This document shows, piece after piece, positions 53,383-61,832 of a stretch of 64,000 nt of DNA (position 1 is its first letter; every line of letters begins with the position of its first letter). A model generated the notes under the pieces. It saw only the letters and a list, made by a program, of their open reading frames with translations, was not told the DNA's origin and made no database searches. The stretch comes from Deltaproteobacteria bacterium (lineage in GTDB: Bacteria > Desulfobacterota > Binatia > Binatales > Binataceae). The stretch spans positions 26,642-90,641 of the forward strand of contig JAJYRQ010000012.1 of NCBI GenBank assembly GCA_021794015.1. The letters run 5' to 3'. The translations under genes were made by a program, and so were the position numbers.

Positions 53383-54306
53383 TTACGGATGCCGCACAGC
53401 GGAGGCCGGCGCCACTGCGCCGCAACACGGCGTCGCGGCGGACAAGCCGTTGCCCGCCGTAGCGCCCCTCGCATGCTCCGCACGGCCCGGCAGAGCCAGC
53501 CGCGGATCGACCACGCACGCCTTCTCGGCCGCCTTCTCGAAGAAGTAACCGGAGCCGCCCTGGCCGACAATCTCGAGCAGCGCGCGCGGGTCGAGCACGC
53601 GAACCCCGCCGAGCAGCCCCACTCCTCGCCTGAACCAAGGCGGCGCCCAAAGCGGCGTTGTCGGTCCTGCCAGCAGGCACAGCCGGGCCCTGGCCGACTG
53701 CCGGAGCAGCTCGTCGATGCCGCCCTCGACCAGGGCTGAGCCGGAAACGATAAGTATGCTGGCCTCGCCGAGCACCGGCGCGCTCCGCTCGGGCGCCACC
53801 CAGAAAGCCTGCTCGTCGGGCTTGAGCGCCTCACGATGCCGATCGACGACGTACAGGCCGGCGACCCGCCCCTTGAGCGCCTTGATGAAGGGCACAAACG
53901 CTCCAACCATCACCACTCGGTCGTCGGGCGTGACGCCTGCGGCGTCCAACGCGTCGCAGTCCTCCAAAAGGGTCCCCTGCGGCAGCCCGAAGCGGCGGAT
54001 CGCTGCCGCCGAAAGCGCATTTAGCGTGGCCACCCCGAGCGCCCGTCTAAGCGCGCTCGGCGAAAGCGCATATTCGGCCAGCTCCCACGCCTTGGTCCCG
54101 ACCAGCCGGCCGGCCGGCGGCGCGCCGGCCGCAGTCTTCGGGCAACATACCGTGTCGCTCAGATCGCGCGGGGTAAAGGCCACCCCGGCATCGCCGGTCG
54201 AGAGCCCCACTCCGGTGTAGAAGACACCCACCCGCACCTCGCTAACCGCCGGCTCACCCGCAAGGCACGCGCGCAGTTCTGAGAGCCATTCCTCGATAAG
54301 CTGCAT
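53383..54306 (-). CDS. DUF4213-DUF364 putative heavy-metal chelation protein
   Basis: 307 residues from ATG 54306, with AGGAGAAGG upstream. N-terminal DUF4213 region: VRVGVFYTGVGLSTGDAGVAF then DTVCCPKTAAGAPPAGRLVG with a Cys-Cys pair. C-terminal DUF364 (about 120-260): VVMVGAFVPFIKALKGRV, ILIVSGSALVEGGIDELL and LAGPTTPLWAPPWFRRGV. Family knowledge: these proteins look like PLP-free enolase-like folds annotated as heavy-metal chelating, sometimes near nickel, siroheme or molybdenum genes; biochemistry is unknown. It is between sufT and the DUF2269 gene in the NsrR-type operon. Confidence 0.82.
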   Translation of the reverse strand: MQLIEEWLSELRACLAGEPAVSEVRVGVFYTGVGLSTGDAGVAFTPRDLSDTVCCPKTAAGAPPAGRLVGTKAWELAEYALSPSALRRALGVATLNALSAAAIRRFGLPQGTLLEDCDALDAAGVTPDDRVVMVGAFVPFIKALKGRVAGLYVVDRHREALKPDEQAFWVAPERSAPVLGEASILIVSGSALVEGGIDELLRQSARARLCLLAGPTTPLWAPPWFRRGVGLLGGVRVLDPRALLEIVGQGGSGYFFEKAAEKACVVDPRLALPGRAEHARGATAGNGLSAATPCCGAVAPASAVRHP

Positions 54307-54465
54307 AAAGCCTTCTCCTGTCCGCTGCCGGCTTAAGCGCCGGCCTTGCCGGCCGGCCCCGTTGAATCGAGGCATCGCCCGGCGGGCCGCCTCTTGCTGC
54401 TGCCGGCGCAGCATTCGCCCGCCGCCCGCACCCGCGCGCCCTTGCTCCTTTGCGCCTTGCAGGCC

Positions 54466-54765
54466 CTAACGCCAGCCGAGCTGCTCCCTGGCGTTGGTCG
54501 AGATCATCTCGGGCGACCACGGCGGGTCCCACACCAACTCTACCTCAACATCCTCCAACTGCTCGAAGCGGCTCAAGAGCGTCTCGCGCACCTCCTCGGT
54601 CAGGTAGGCATGCATCGGACAGGCGGGCGTCGTCATGGTCATCGCGATCCGCAGGCGGCTGCCGTCGATCGCCGTGCTATAGACCAGCCCCAGATCGACG
54701 ATATTCAGGCCGACCTCAGGGTCGTACACGTCGCGCAGGGCAGACAACACTTCGTGTTCCGTCAC
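54466..54765 (-). CDS. MIP18/SufT-like iron-sulfur cluster assembly protein
   Basis: 99 residues, exact family size. DPEVGLNIVDLGLVYS (about 15-30) and MTMTTPACPMHAYLTEEV, whose Cys is the conserved cluster/target residue, then VEVELVWDPPWSPEMISTNAREQLG. SufT/PaaD-like MIP18 proteins help mature [4Fe-4S] proteins. It starts 39 bp after the hemerythrin gene and is very likely co-transcribed. Since NO destroys Fe-S clusters, a repair role fits the operon. Confidence 0.9.
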   Translation of the reverse strand: MTEHEVLSALRDVYDPEVGLNIVDLGLVYSTAIDGSRLRIAMTMTTPACPMHAYLTEEVRETLLSRFEQLEDVEVELVWDPPWSPEMISTNAREQLGWR

Positions 54766-54804
54766 AGTTGCGTCCTCTCGGCGAGGTCCGAGCCGGCGGC
54801 CCGG

Positions 54805-55518
54805 CTACTGGCTTCGCCCGATCCGTACCTGCCAGACTTGCGGGCCCTGCTCCAGATAGTCCCACGAAAAGCGCCCCGTATGCTCCGCCTGAAACTGGTA
54901 GTAGAGAGGGCGCGGATCGTGGTCGTTTACCAACACAAAGGCCTCTCCGGGCCTGAGCCCGTTGAAGCGGTCGAAAATAAGCGTATGCCGCTCTCTGGGA
55001 ACGACCTCTCGAACGTCCAACACTTGTTGCTCGGCCATTCTCTTCTCCTCCTGATACGCGTTGTGAACTGCCTGCAGCACGCTGCTCTGACTCGCCTCAT
55101 CCACCTGGCTCTCGATAAGCGGCAGGTAGACCTGCTCTTCCTTGGCGAGGTGAAGCTCAACGATCGCTTCCAGCCGAAGCGCCAATTCCCGCACCTTGCG
55201 CAGGAGCGCCGGCCGCTCGCTTTCGCCCGCCGCAGCCAGCTCCTGGCCCGCCCGCTCGATTCGGCCAACGTACTCGGCAATGAACCGGTGGTCGACCGCC
55301 ATCGTGGCTGTGGCTTGCCCGTGCTCGCGCGCCAGCACGTCGACCAGCGGGTAAAGATGCCGCTCCTCGCTGCGCGCGTGAGGGACCAGATCGCCCTTCA
55401 AAAACGCAACCAGCGCTTCGCTCCCCGCGCTTCCCTCTTCAAGCGCCCGCACATGCTCGCTCAACGTCTTCGCCAACGACCCATGGTGCGTTCGCACCGC
55501 CTGCGCCAGACTAGCCAT
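54805..55518 (-). CDS. Hemerythrin-like di-iron protein fused to DUF2249
   Basis: 237 residues; GGGAGAG stands before ATG 55518. The N-terminal four-helix hemerythrin domain (about 1-150) supplies His and acidic ligands: H12 in VRTHHGSL, H47 and E51 in VPHARSEE, H77 in AVDHRFI, H123 and E127 in ELHLAKEEQ. The C-terminal DUF2249 domain (about 165-237) includes LDVREVVPRERHTLIFDRFN and VLVNDHDPRPLYYQF. Hemerythrin-like DnrN/YtfE (RIC) proteins are classic NsrR targets that repair NO-damaged Fe-S centres. First gene of the operon, directly under the NsrR-like operator. Confidence 0.88.
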   Translation of the reverse strand: MASLAQAVRTHHGSLAKTLSEHVRALEEGSAGSEALVAFLKGDLVPHARSEERHLYPLVDVLAREHGQATATMAVDHRFIAEYVGRIERAGQELAAAGESERPALLRKVRELALRLEAIVELHLAKEEQVYLPLIESQVDEASQSSVLQAVHNAYQEEKRMAEQQVLDVREVVPRERHTLIFDRFNGLRPGEAFVLVNDHDPRPLYYQFQAEHTGRFSWDYLEQGPQVWQVRIGRSQ

Positions 55519-55595
55519 CGCTTTGCTCTCCCGTACGGCGCCGCGCCCGCCCCCGCCGCCCCGCGGCTCGCCCGGCAGCGTTGAGCGCCGTTGTT

Positions 55596-55618
55596 AATAT
55601 GTATTTATAATACATCTT
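55596..55618. promoter_or_regulatory. NsrR-like operator (nitric-oxide responsive) of the hemerythrin operon
   Basis: The site contains ATGTATT-TAT-AATACAT (55599-55615), a perfect 7-3-7 palindrome, extended to CATCTT on one side. Against the NsrR dyad described for proteobacteria (AAGATGYATTT-N-AAATRCATCTT) I count 20 of 22 defined positions. It covers the -10 element of the promoter facing the hemerythrin gene, so binding would block RNA polymerase. It lies in an AT-rich island within very GC-rich sequence. No nsrR gene is in the window, so the regulator is inferred. Confidence 0.72.
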
Positions 55619-55634
55619 CAACGCCCGATGTCAA
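55607..55634 (-). promoter_or_regulatory. Promoter of the NO-stress operon
   Basis: On the minus strand, a perfect TTGACA (55634-55629), 16-bp spacer and TATTAT (55612-55607, 5 of 6). It points at the hemerythrin gene, whose ATG is about 90 bp downstream. The -10 sits inside the NsrR-like palindrome. The best promoter match in the window. Confidence 0.72.
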
Positions 55635-55754
55635 GACCCCCTCTCGGGGTGGTCCGGGAAAAGGCGAGCAGGCGCCAACCCGGCCGGGTGCGAGGGCTGG
55701 GCGAGCGGACGGCCCGGGCGGCCTTTGCCGCGGGCGAGCCAGCGCCGACCTCGG

Positions 55755-57146
55755 TCAGATGCGGCGGGCTTTGGTCTCGATTACCGCGAAGCTGCGGCCC
55801 GCGGTTTCGGGGAGAATCAGGCCGGCGATGATGGTCAGCAGGATGACCAGGCCGCCGATAACGATGCCGTCCAGGACCCGGCCGCCGAGATAAGATGCCA
55901 GCAACGGTACGAGGTAGGGCCCTAGGCTACCCACGCCGCGGCCGGCCATGTAAATGATGGAGGCGGCGGTCGATCGGAGTTCTACCGGGTAAAGTTCGGA
56001 AAGCCAGCAGCCGAACATGGCCACTGTGCCGCCTACGCCGATGCCCCAGAGAGGATAGAGCCAGAAAAGCGGCCAGGCGGTTATAGCGCCGGTGAACCTG
56101 TCGGCGCCAAAAAAGTAGAAGCCGACTACCGCCAGCAGCTCGACCGAGGCCGGCAGCAAAACGCCCGGCCGGCGGCCGACATGGTCGCTGAACCAGCCGC
56201 CGAGCAGGGTGCCGATGCTATGCGTCAGCCCCCATAAGAGCGTGGCTGAACGCACCGCGCCGAGCGGCGCGCCGAGATTTTTCATCAACTCCGGCATGAA
56301 AACGATGACGGCGTAAAACGAGAGCATGAAGCCGCTCACCAGGATGAGACCGGCCACGGTATAGCGTCGGGATTCGTCCTTGAAAATCTCGATGAAAGAG
56401 ACGCTGGCGCGGGCTTTCTCCACGGGCAATTCGCCGCGCCGGCGAAGCCCGTCATAGGCTTCCCAAAGCCGCGACTCAGGCATAAAGAAACGCACGTAGA
56501 CCATCAGCAGGACCGGCGTCCCACCGCTGAGCAGCGCAATACGCCAGCCCCATTGCGCGCTGAAGGCGCCCAGCGCCCAAACTGCAACCGCCGAGGCCGC
56601 CGAGATGCCGGCGCCCGAAGCGACCATCACCACGCCGCTACCCAGGCCCCGCCGCCGGGCGCTCCAGACCTCGTTGAACAGCACCATCCCGACGCCCCAT
56701 TCCCCCCCCAACCCGATGCCCGCAATCGCGCGCAGCACCAGCAGCGAGCCAAAGCTCCAGGAAAAGGCCGACAGAATCGCCGCTCCGCCGAAGACGCCAA
56801 GCGTCAGCATGAGCGCCGTCTTACGGCCTATCCGGTCGCCCAGCCAGCCGAACAGAACTCCGCCAACGACGGAACCCGCCAGAGTGACCGTGGTGATAAC
56901 GCCCGCCTGGACCAGGCTAATTCCAAGGGCGTGCCGGATCGCGCTCATGAGGAAGGAAACGATGAGGATGTTGTAGAAGTCGAGGCCGTACCCCAACACC
57001 GCAGAAAAGGCGACGCTGGCTCGCTCGCCGGTAGTGTAGGGTCGGACGCCGCCCAGGGAGGCCGGGTCTTGACGCGCGTCGTGAGCGGAGCTCAAGGCCA
57101 CAGCTTCTAAATCGGCGGAAATTCCCGCCTCGTCGGCTTTTCGCAT
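55755..57146 (-). CDS. MFS transporter, aromatic-acid/metabolite:H+ symporter type
   Basis: 463 residues from ATG 57146 (GGGAGAG just upstream). Twelve helices; the loop 2-3 signature is GWLGDRIGRKTALM, repeated at loop 8-9 as GGWFSDHVGRRPGV; IGLGGEWGVGMVLFNE in helix 4-5 is typical of the metabolite:H+ symporter and sugar-porter branches. A hydrophilic N-terminal 50 residues. The substrate is probably an organic or aromatic acid. It lies downstream of a UbiD decarboxylase gene on the same strand (246-bp gap), suggesting uptake of that enzyme's substrate. Confidence 0.87.
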   Translation of the reverse strand: MRKADEAGISADLEAVALSSAHDARQDPASLGGVRPYTTGERASVAFSAVLGYGLDFYNILIVSFLMSAIRHALGISLVQAGVITTVTLAGSVVGGVLFGWLGDRIGRKTALMLTLGVFGGAAILSAFSWSFGSLLVLRAIAGIGLGGEWGVGMVLFNEVWSARRRGLGSGVVMVASGAGISAASAVAVWALGAFSAQWGWRIALLSGGTPVLLMVYVRFFMPESRLWEAYDGLRRRGELPVEKARASVSFIEIFKDESRRYTVAGLILVSGFMLSFYAVIVFMPELMKNLGAPLGAVRSATLLWGLTHSIGTLLGGWFSDHVGRRPGVLLPASVELLAVVGFYFFGADRFTGAITAWPLFWLYPLWGIGVGGTVAMFGCWLSELYPVELRSTAASIIYMAGRGVGSLGPYLVPLLASYLGGRVLDGIVIGGLVILLTIIAGLILPETAGRSFAVIETKARRI

Positions 57147-57392
57147 CAGACTCTCCCTCGGACGCGATGCGCCTGGCTGCGCCAAGGCCTGATTGTTTTA
57201 CCAAAGCAGCGCCGGAGGCCTGCTTGCCGCGCTGATTCAGCCGGCCAACGACCGGGCGCCGATATCAAGGGTGATATCTTGCCGAGTCTAGCCACGGCCC
57301 GAGCCGCTCGGCAAGCAAATCAGGCGCGCAGCGTCAACCTCGATTTCCGGCAAGGCGGCGGGGCGCCGCGCCAAGCCTTGCGCCGGCGCTTT

Positions 57393-58907
57393 TCAGAACT
57401 CCGCCTTCCAGCCGGCGAACCCGTACTCGCGCCAACGCTTGCGCACCAGCTCGAGGTCCTGCGGCCGGGGCGTCACCAGGGGAGGAAACCGTTCCCCGCC
57501 CCATTGCGGCCGACGGGGGAAGCGCCAGGTGCGCGTTGCGTCGATCAGCATCCGGTTCCACAGCCCTGCGCCCAACTCGGATAGCTGGCGGTGCTCGAGC
57601 AGCGTGCTGGGATCGAGCGCCGAGCCGAAGGTGGAGCGAAAAACGACGATATCATCCGAGCCGGGATCGACCCGGTAGTTGATTGCCCAGTCAACCGCCT
57701 CGTAGTCGCCGGGATCGATGTCGTCGTCCACCACCACCACGAACTTGTAGCGATGGGAGGAGGCGTTAGAGCCCCACAGCGCGGCGGCAATCTGCTTGGG
57801 CTGACCTTCGTAATGCTTTTTGATTTGCACGATGACGGTGGTGCCGTTGTTGACCGGGTGAACGAAGACGTCGAGGATTCCCGGAATGCCCGCGTTGCGC
57901 AGCACGTTGCAGGCGATCGCGGCGCGCTGGATGGAAGACATGTAGCTGTTTTCGCCCGAGGCGCCGGGCAGCGATCCTTCCAGCGTGCCCCGGAAGATCG
58001 GCCGGTCGCGGTGGGTGATGGCGCTGACCTTGACCACCGGGCGCGGGGTGGCAATCTCCGAGACGTGGCCGGTGTATTCGCCGAAGGGACCTTCCGGCGC
58101 GTAGGTTGCCGGGTCGTCGGAGATGGTTCCTTCGACCACCAACTCGGCTGCGGCCGGCACTTCCAGCTCCACCGTTCGGCACTTGACCAGCGGGACCGGC
58201 GCCCCGCGGTAGCCGCCCATCACGTCGTACTCGCAGATGGTTGCCGGAATCGGGCTTCCCGCTACAAACTCCATAACCGGGTCCCAGCCAAAAACGAAGG
58301 CCACCGGCATTGGCCGCTTCATCTCCCGGTACTTGCCCCAGTGGCCGCCCCAGCCTTGCGAGCTGACGATCAGGGTGCCCATCCGGTTGCGGTCGACGAT
58401 CATGCTGCGGTAGAGGCCGACGTTGACCTGCCTGGTTTGCGGGTCGCGCGTCACCACGCACCCCATGGTGCCGATATAGCGGCCGCCGTCGAGATGGTGC
58501 CACCGGGGGGCCGGGAAGGCGAAGAGGTCGACGGCGTCGCCGGTCAGCACGTTTTCATGCACCGGGCCGTCTTCGACCAGCACCGGAGGCACCAGGGTGG
58601 CGTTTTTCTTGAGCACGTACTCGATGAGCGCGCGGTTGCTCGGCTGCTGGTCAAACCCGAGCATTAGCGAAATCCGCCTAAACGACGCAAACAGTCCCGT
58701 GGCCAGGCGCGAGCATCGCGCCTGCGGCCCGCGGTAGCCGGTAATGTTGCTGAAGAGCAGCGCCGGCCCGCGCCGCCTTAAGACCTCGCGGGTAACCGCG
58801 CCGAGTTCGACATCCCAGTTAACTTCGCCGCTGACTTCGCTCAGCTCGCCGTTGGCCTTGAGCAGATCGAGGGTCGTCCGCAGGTCGAGAAACGCCTGGT
58901 GTTGCAT
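57393..58907 (-). CDS. UbiD-family prFMN-dependent decarboxylase
   Basis: 504 residues from ATG 58907 (AAGGAGAAG upstream). Blocks: RRRGPALLFSNITGYRG, FPAPRWHHLDGGRYIGTMG, RQVNVGLYRSMIVDRNRMG with the conserved Arg, and PEGPFGEYTGHVSE with the conserved acidic residues of the E/D-R-E catalytic trio. A complete GTLEGSLPGASGENSYMSS and VVVVDDDIDPGDYEAVDWA near the end. Enzyme of the UbiD family reversibly decarboxylate aromatic or alpha,beta-unsaturated acids with prenylated FMN, which needs a UbiX partner not in the window. The neighbouring aromatic-acid-type MFS carrier and its length favour a hydroxybenzoate-type substrate over ubiquinone synthesis. Substrate not established. Confidence 0.9.
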   Translation of the reverse strand: MQHQAFLDLRTTLDLLKANGELSEVSGEVNWDVELGAVTREVLRRRGPALLFSNITGYRGPQARCSRLATGLFASFRRISLMLGFDQQPSNRALIEYVLKKNATLVPPVLVEDGPVHENVLTGDAVDLFAFPAPRWHHLDGGRYIGTMGCVVTRDPQTRQVNVGLYRSMIVDRNRMGTLIVSSQGWGGHWGKYREMKRPMPVAFVFGWDPVMEFVAGSPIPATICEYDVMGGYRGAPVPLVKCRTVELEVPAAAELVVEGTISDDPATYAPEGPFGEYTGHVSEIATPRPVVKVSAITHRDRPIFRGTLEGSLPGASGENSYMSSIQRAAIACNVLRNAGIPGILDVFVHPVNNGTTVIVQIKKHYEGQPKQIAAALWGSNASSHRYKFVVVVDDDIDPGDYEAVDWAINYRVDPGSDDIVVFRSTFGSALDPSTLLEHRQLSELGAGLWNRMLIDATRTWRFPRRPQWGGERFPPLVTPRPQDLELVRKRWREYGFAGWKAEF

Positions 58908-59284
58908 AGAGTCTTCTCCTTCCGAGACATCTTCCGGCCGGGGCTGACCGCCGTGCCGTAGGGCGGTTTGCGCCGCGTGCCGGCCGCCAGCCGGGACTGG
59001 TCCCGGCACACCACCGGCCGGCCTTGACCAAATCGCATATTTTCCCTTTCCGGGCAAGCGCCCGAAACCGACAACCATAAAGAAGCTTGCTCGCGGCGCG
59101 CCCCACGCAATGCCCTTGGCGGCGGGGCGTCAATTGTATCTCGGGCTCGCCCGCCGGCATTTCCTCGCATTTCCCTTCGTTCGATGCTTGACTTGGAAAG
59201 GGCTGCGCTCGGGCGCGCGCGGTTGCCCGAGCGCGGGGGTCCGCAAGAGCGCCGACTTAAGCGGCGCAAGCTGGGAAGGCTTCC
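58908..59284. other. Divergent spacer between UbiD and nitrilase genes
   Basis: 377 bp with start sites on both sides. I see no convincing promoter, operator or small gene. A modestly AT-richer patch at 59034-59090 faces the UbiD gene and may hold its promoter. Confidence 0.4.
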
Positions 59285-60418
59285 ATGGCAAACACGATCC
59301 TGGGCGGAAAAGATAAGGTGCGGGTCGCCGTGGCGCAGGCCGCCCCGGTCTTCTTCAACAAGGAAAAGACGCTCGAAAAGGCCTGCCGGCTCATCGCCGA
59401 GGCCGGCGCCGGCGGCGCCGAACTGATCGCGTTTCCCGAAGCGTTCATCTCCGGCTACCCCGCTTACTTCACCTGCGGACAGGCAACACCAAGGGAGACC
59501 TTCGTTGCCTACAGCCTCGGCCTGCAGGACAGCGCGCTATCGCTGGACGGCGAAGAGACCGAACCTCTGTGCCGGGCGGCACGCGAGGCGGGAACCTACG
59601 TCGTGATGGGCGCCAACGAACTGGACGACCGAGTCGGCAGCCGCACAGTCTACAACACGCTGGTCTTCATCAGTCCCGAGGGCAAGGTGCTTGGCCGCCA
59701 TCGCAAGCTCATGCCGACCTTTACCGAGCGCACCTACTGGGGCTGGGGCAGCGGCGCCGACCTGCGGGTCTTCGACACCCGGATCGGCAGGCTCGGCGGG
59801 CTTATCTGCTGGGAAAACCATATGGTGCTGGTGCGCGCGGCAATGATTCACCGGGGCGAGGAAATCCACGTCGCCAACTGGCCCGGCACGCTCGGCAGCG
59901 GCGGGCGCGGCCGGCAGGCCGCAGACCGCGCCCACCACGACCACGACGACATGCACGTGGCAATCCGCGAGCACGCCTTCGAGGCGGGCGCCTTCGTGGT
60001 GAGCGCCCACGGCCTGCTGCGCGACGAAGACCTCACCCCACCCTGGGACCGGCTGCGCGCCGACCCGGCGATGAATTACCGCTGGGCCACCGGCGGCAGC
60101 GCCGTGGTCGATCCCACGGGGCGCTACCTGACACCGCCCTGCTACGGACAGGAGACGATCCTGTACGCCGACTGCGAAGCCAACGCTATCAAGGCCGCCA
60201 AGGCGCTGTTCGATTCCCTGGGCCATTACGCGCGCTGGGACGTGGTGCAACTGTTGGTGCGGGAAGAGGGATGGGAGCCCGAGCTGGCGCTCCGCAAGGA
60301 GCAGGCCCGTGCGGCCCGTGTCCTGCCCGCAGCCGAGCTGCGGCGTATCTCGGAACGGTACGAAATACCCCTGGAAAAGCTCGAGGCGCTGCTCGGCGAA
60401 CTCGGGCTGTCTCATTAG
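59285..60418 (+). CDS. Nitrilase (carbon-nitrogen hydrolase superfamily branch 1)
   Basis: 377 residues, the length of true nitrilases. Catalytic triad E52 (AFPEAFISGYP), K141 (HRKLMPTFTERTYWGWG) and C175 (GGLICWENHM), the CWENH form that marks nitrile-hydrolysing members rather than amidases. MGANELDDRVG and the conserved HVANWPG and AFEAGAFVVSAHG loops are also present. It would convert nitriles to the carboxylic acid and ammonia; oligomers form spirals. Its product could be the acid handled by the adjacent UbiD or MFS genes, but that is conjecture. Divergent from UbiD. Confidence 0.9.
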   Translation: MANTILGGKDKVRVAVAQAAPVFFNKEKTLEKACRLIAEAGAGGAELIAFPEAFISGYPAYFTCGQATPRETFVAYSLGLQDSALSLDGEETEPLCRAAREAGTYVVMGANELDDRVGSRTVYNTLVFISPEGKVLGRHRKLMPTFTERTYWGWGSGADLRVFDTRIGRLGGLICWENHMVLVRAAMIHRGEEIHVANWPGTLGSGGRGRQAADRAHHDHDDMHVAIREHAFEAGAFVVSAHGLLRDEDLTPPWDRLRADPAMNYRWATGGSAVVDPTGRYLTPPCYGQETILYADCEANAIKAAKALFDSLGHYARWDVVQLLVREEGWEPELALRKEQARAARVLPAAELRRISERYEIPLEKLEALLGELGLSH

Positions 60419-60449
60419 CCGCTGCGCTCGGCGCCAGCCGCGCTCAGCC

Positions 60450-61832
60450 ATGCACCGGACAAGAAAGAGCCGGGCAGGCGTTGCCCCGACAGCACGCTGG
60501 CGTTGCCCCGAGGCCGGCAGAGAGGATCGGCGCTGGCGTCCGGTTGCGGTTCGGGCGGGCGAAGGGCCGGCGCTGTTCTGGTCGTTCGGCTACTTTTTCT
60601 TTCTGCTGGCGGGCTACTACCTGCTTCGTCCGCTGCGCGACGTTTTGGGGATCGCCGCCGGGGTGCGCAATCTCTCCTGGCTGTTCACCGCGACCTTTGT
60701 GGTTCTGGTCCTGGTGCAGCCGCTTTACGGGGCCGCGCTCGGGCGTCTTAGCCGCCGGCGTTTTATTCCTCTGGTATACCGCTTCTTCGCCGCGCAGATT
60801 GTGCTGTTCTGGCTGCTGCTGGGTCTGCAGATCGGCACGGTCTACGTGGCGCGGGCGTTTTTCGTCTGGATGGGCGTTTTCAGCCTGTTCGTGGTGTCGG
60901 TTTTCTGGTCGTTCATGGCCGATCTGTACAGCAGCGAGCAGAGCAAGCGGCTCTTCGGTTTCATCGGGGCGGGAGGAACTGCGGGCAGTCTAATTGGGCC
61001 GTCGCTGGCGATGGGCTTGTCGGCCCTGCTGGGGCCGTTCAATCTGCTGGTGATTGCGGCGCTTCTGCTCGAGCTGGCGGTTTTCTGCGCGCGAAGGCTC
61101 GAAAAGAGCGCCGCAAGGATGGCCGGCGAGGCTTCTCCCAGGTCGCCCGGAACGCAAGCGCCGCCGGCTTATGCGACGCGCATCGCGGGCGGCGCCGCCG
61201 GCGGCCTGCGCCGTCTTGTGCGCTCGCCCTACCTGCTGGGCATCGCCTGCTGGGTGAGCCTGCTTTCGCTGTGTGCCACGGTGCTCTACCTGGAGCAGGC
61301 CAGCATCGTGGCCGCGGCGACGCACAGCCGCGCCGTCCAGACCCGCATCTTCGCCTCGATCGACCTGCTGGTGGCGATTCTGACCCTGGCGATCCAGGTG
61401 TTTGCCACCGGTCCCTTCATCGTGCGCTTTGGCGTCGGCGCGGCAGCCGCCTCGCTGCCGGCGGTCTTTGCGCTTGGCTTCGCCGCGCTGGGGGCGCTGC
61501 CGGGACTTGCCGCGGTCGTTGTTTTCCAGACGGTCCAGCGCGCGGTGCATTTCTCGCTTGCCGGTCCGGCCCGCCAAGCGCTCTTCACGGTTGCCGCCCG
61601 GGAGGACAAGTACAAGGTCAAAAATGTAATCGACCTGGTGGTCTACCGCGGCTCGGACGCCGTCTGGAGTTGGCTTTTTCTTGGCTTGCGGCGGCTGCGC
61701 TTGTCGCTGGCCGCCATCGCGCTCCTTTCCTTGCTCGCCGCGCTGGCCTGGTGTGTAATTGCGGTAGCGCTGGGCCGCACCCTTGAGCGGCGCGCGGCGG
61801 CTCCAGATGGCCCACCGCCAAGCGAGGCGTGA
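60450..61832 (+). CDS. ATP/ADP-translocase-like (NTT/MFS) membrane carrier
   Basis: 460 residues from ATG 60450. About twelve helices after a 40-residue basic lead. The segment AGYYLLRPLRDVLGIAAG is the signature start of the bacterial ATP/ADP (NTP/NDP) translocase superfamily, and VVSVFWSFMADLYSSEQSKR LFGFIGAGGTAGSLIGP follows in the same order as in free-living family members. No HEAT-repeat or regulatory domain is attached. True nucleotide exchange is known for intracellular parasites; in other bacteria the transported species is unknown. It starts 31 bp after the nitrilase stop and overlaps the aldo/keto reductase gene. Confidence 0.8.
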   Translation: MHRTRKSRAGVAPTARWRCPEAGREDRRWRPVAVRAGEGPALFWSFGYFFFLLAGYYLLRPLRDVLGIAAGVRNLSWLFTATFVVLVLVQPLYGAALGRLSRRRFIPLVYRFFAAQIVLFWLLLGLQIGTVYVARAFFVWMGVFSLFVVSVFWSFMADLYSSEQSKRLFGFIGAGGTAGSLIGPSLAMGLSALLGPFNLLVIAALLLELAVFCARRLEKSAARMAGEASPRSPGTQAPPAYATRIAGGAAGGLRRLVRSPYLLGIACWVSLLSLCATVLYLEQASIVAAATHSRAVQTRIFASIDLLVAILTLAIQVFATGPFIVRFGVGAAAASLPAVFALGFAALGALPGLAAVVVFQTVQRAVHFSLAGPARQALFTVAAREDKYKVKNVIDLVVYRGSDAVWSWLFLGLRRLRLSLAAIALLSLLAALAWCVIAVALGRTLERRAAAPDGPPPSEA

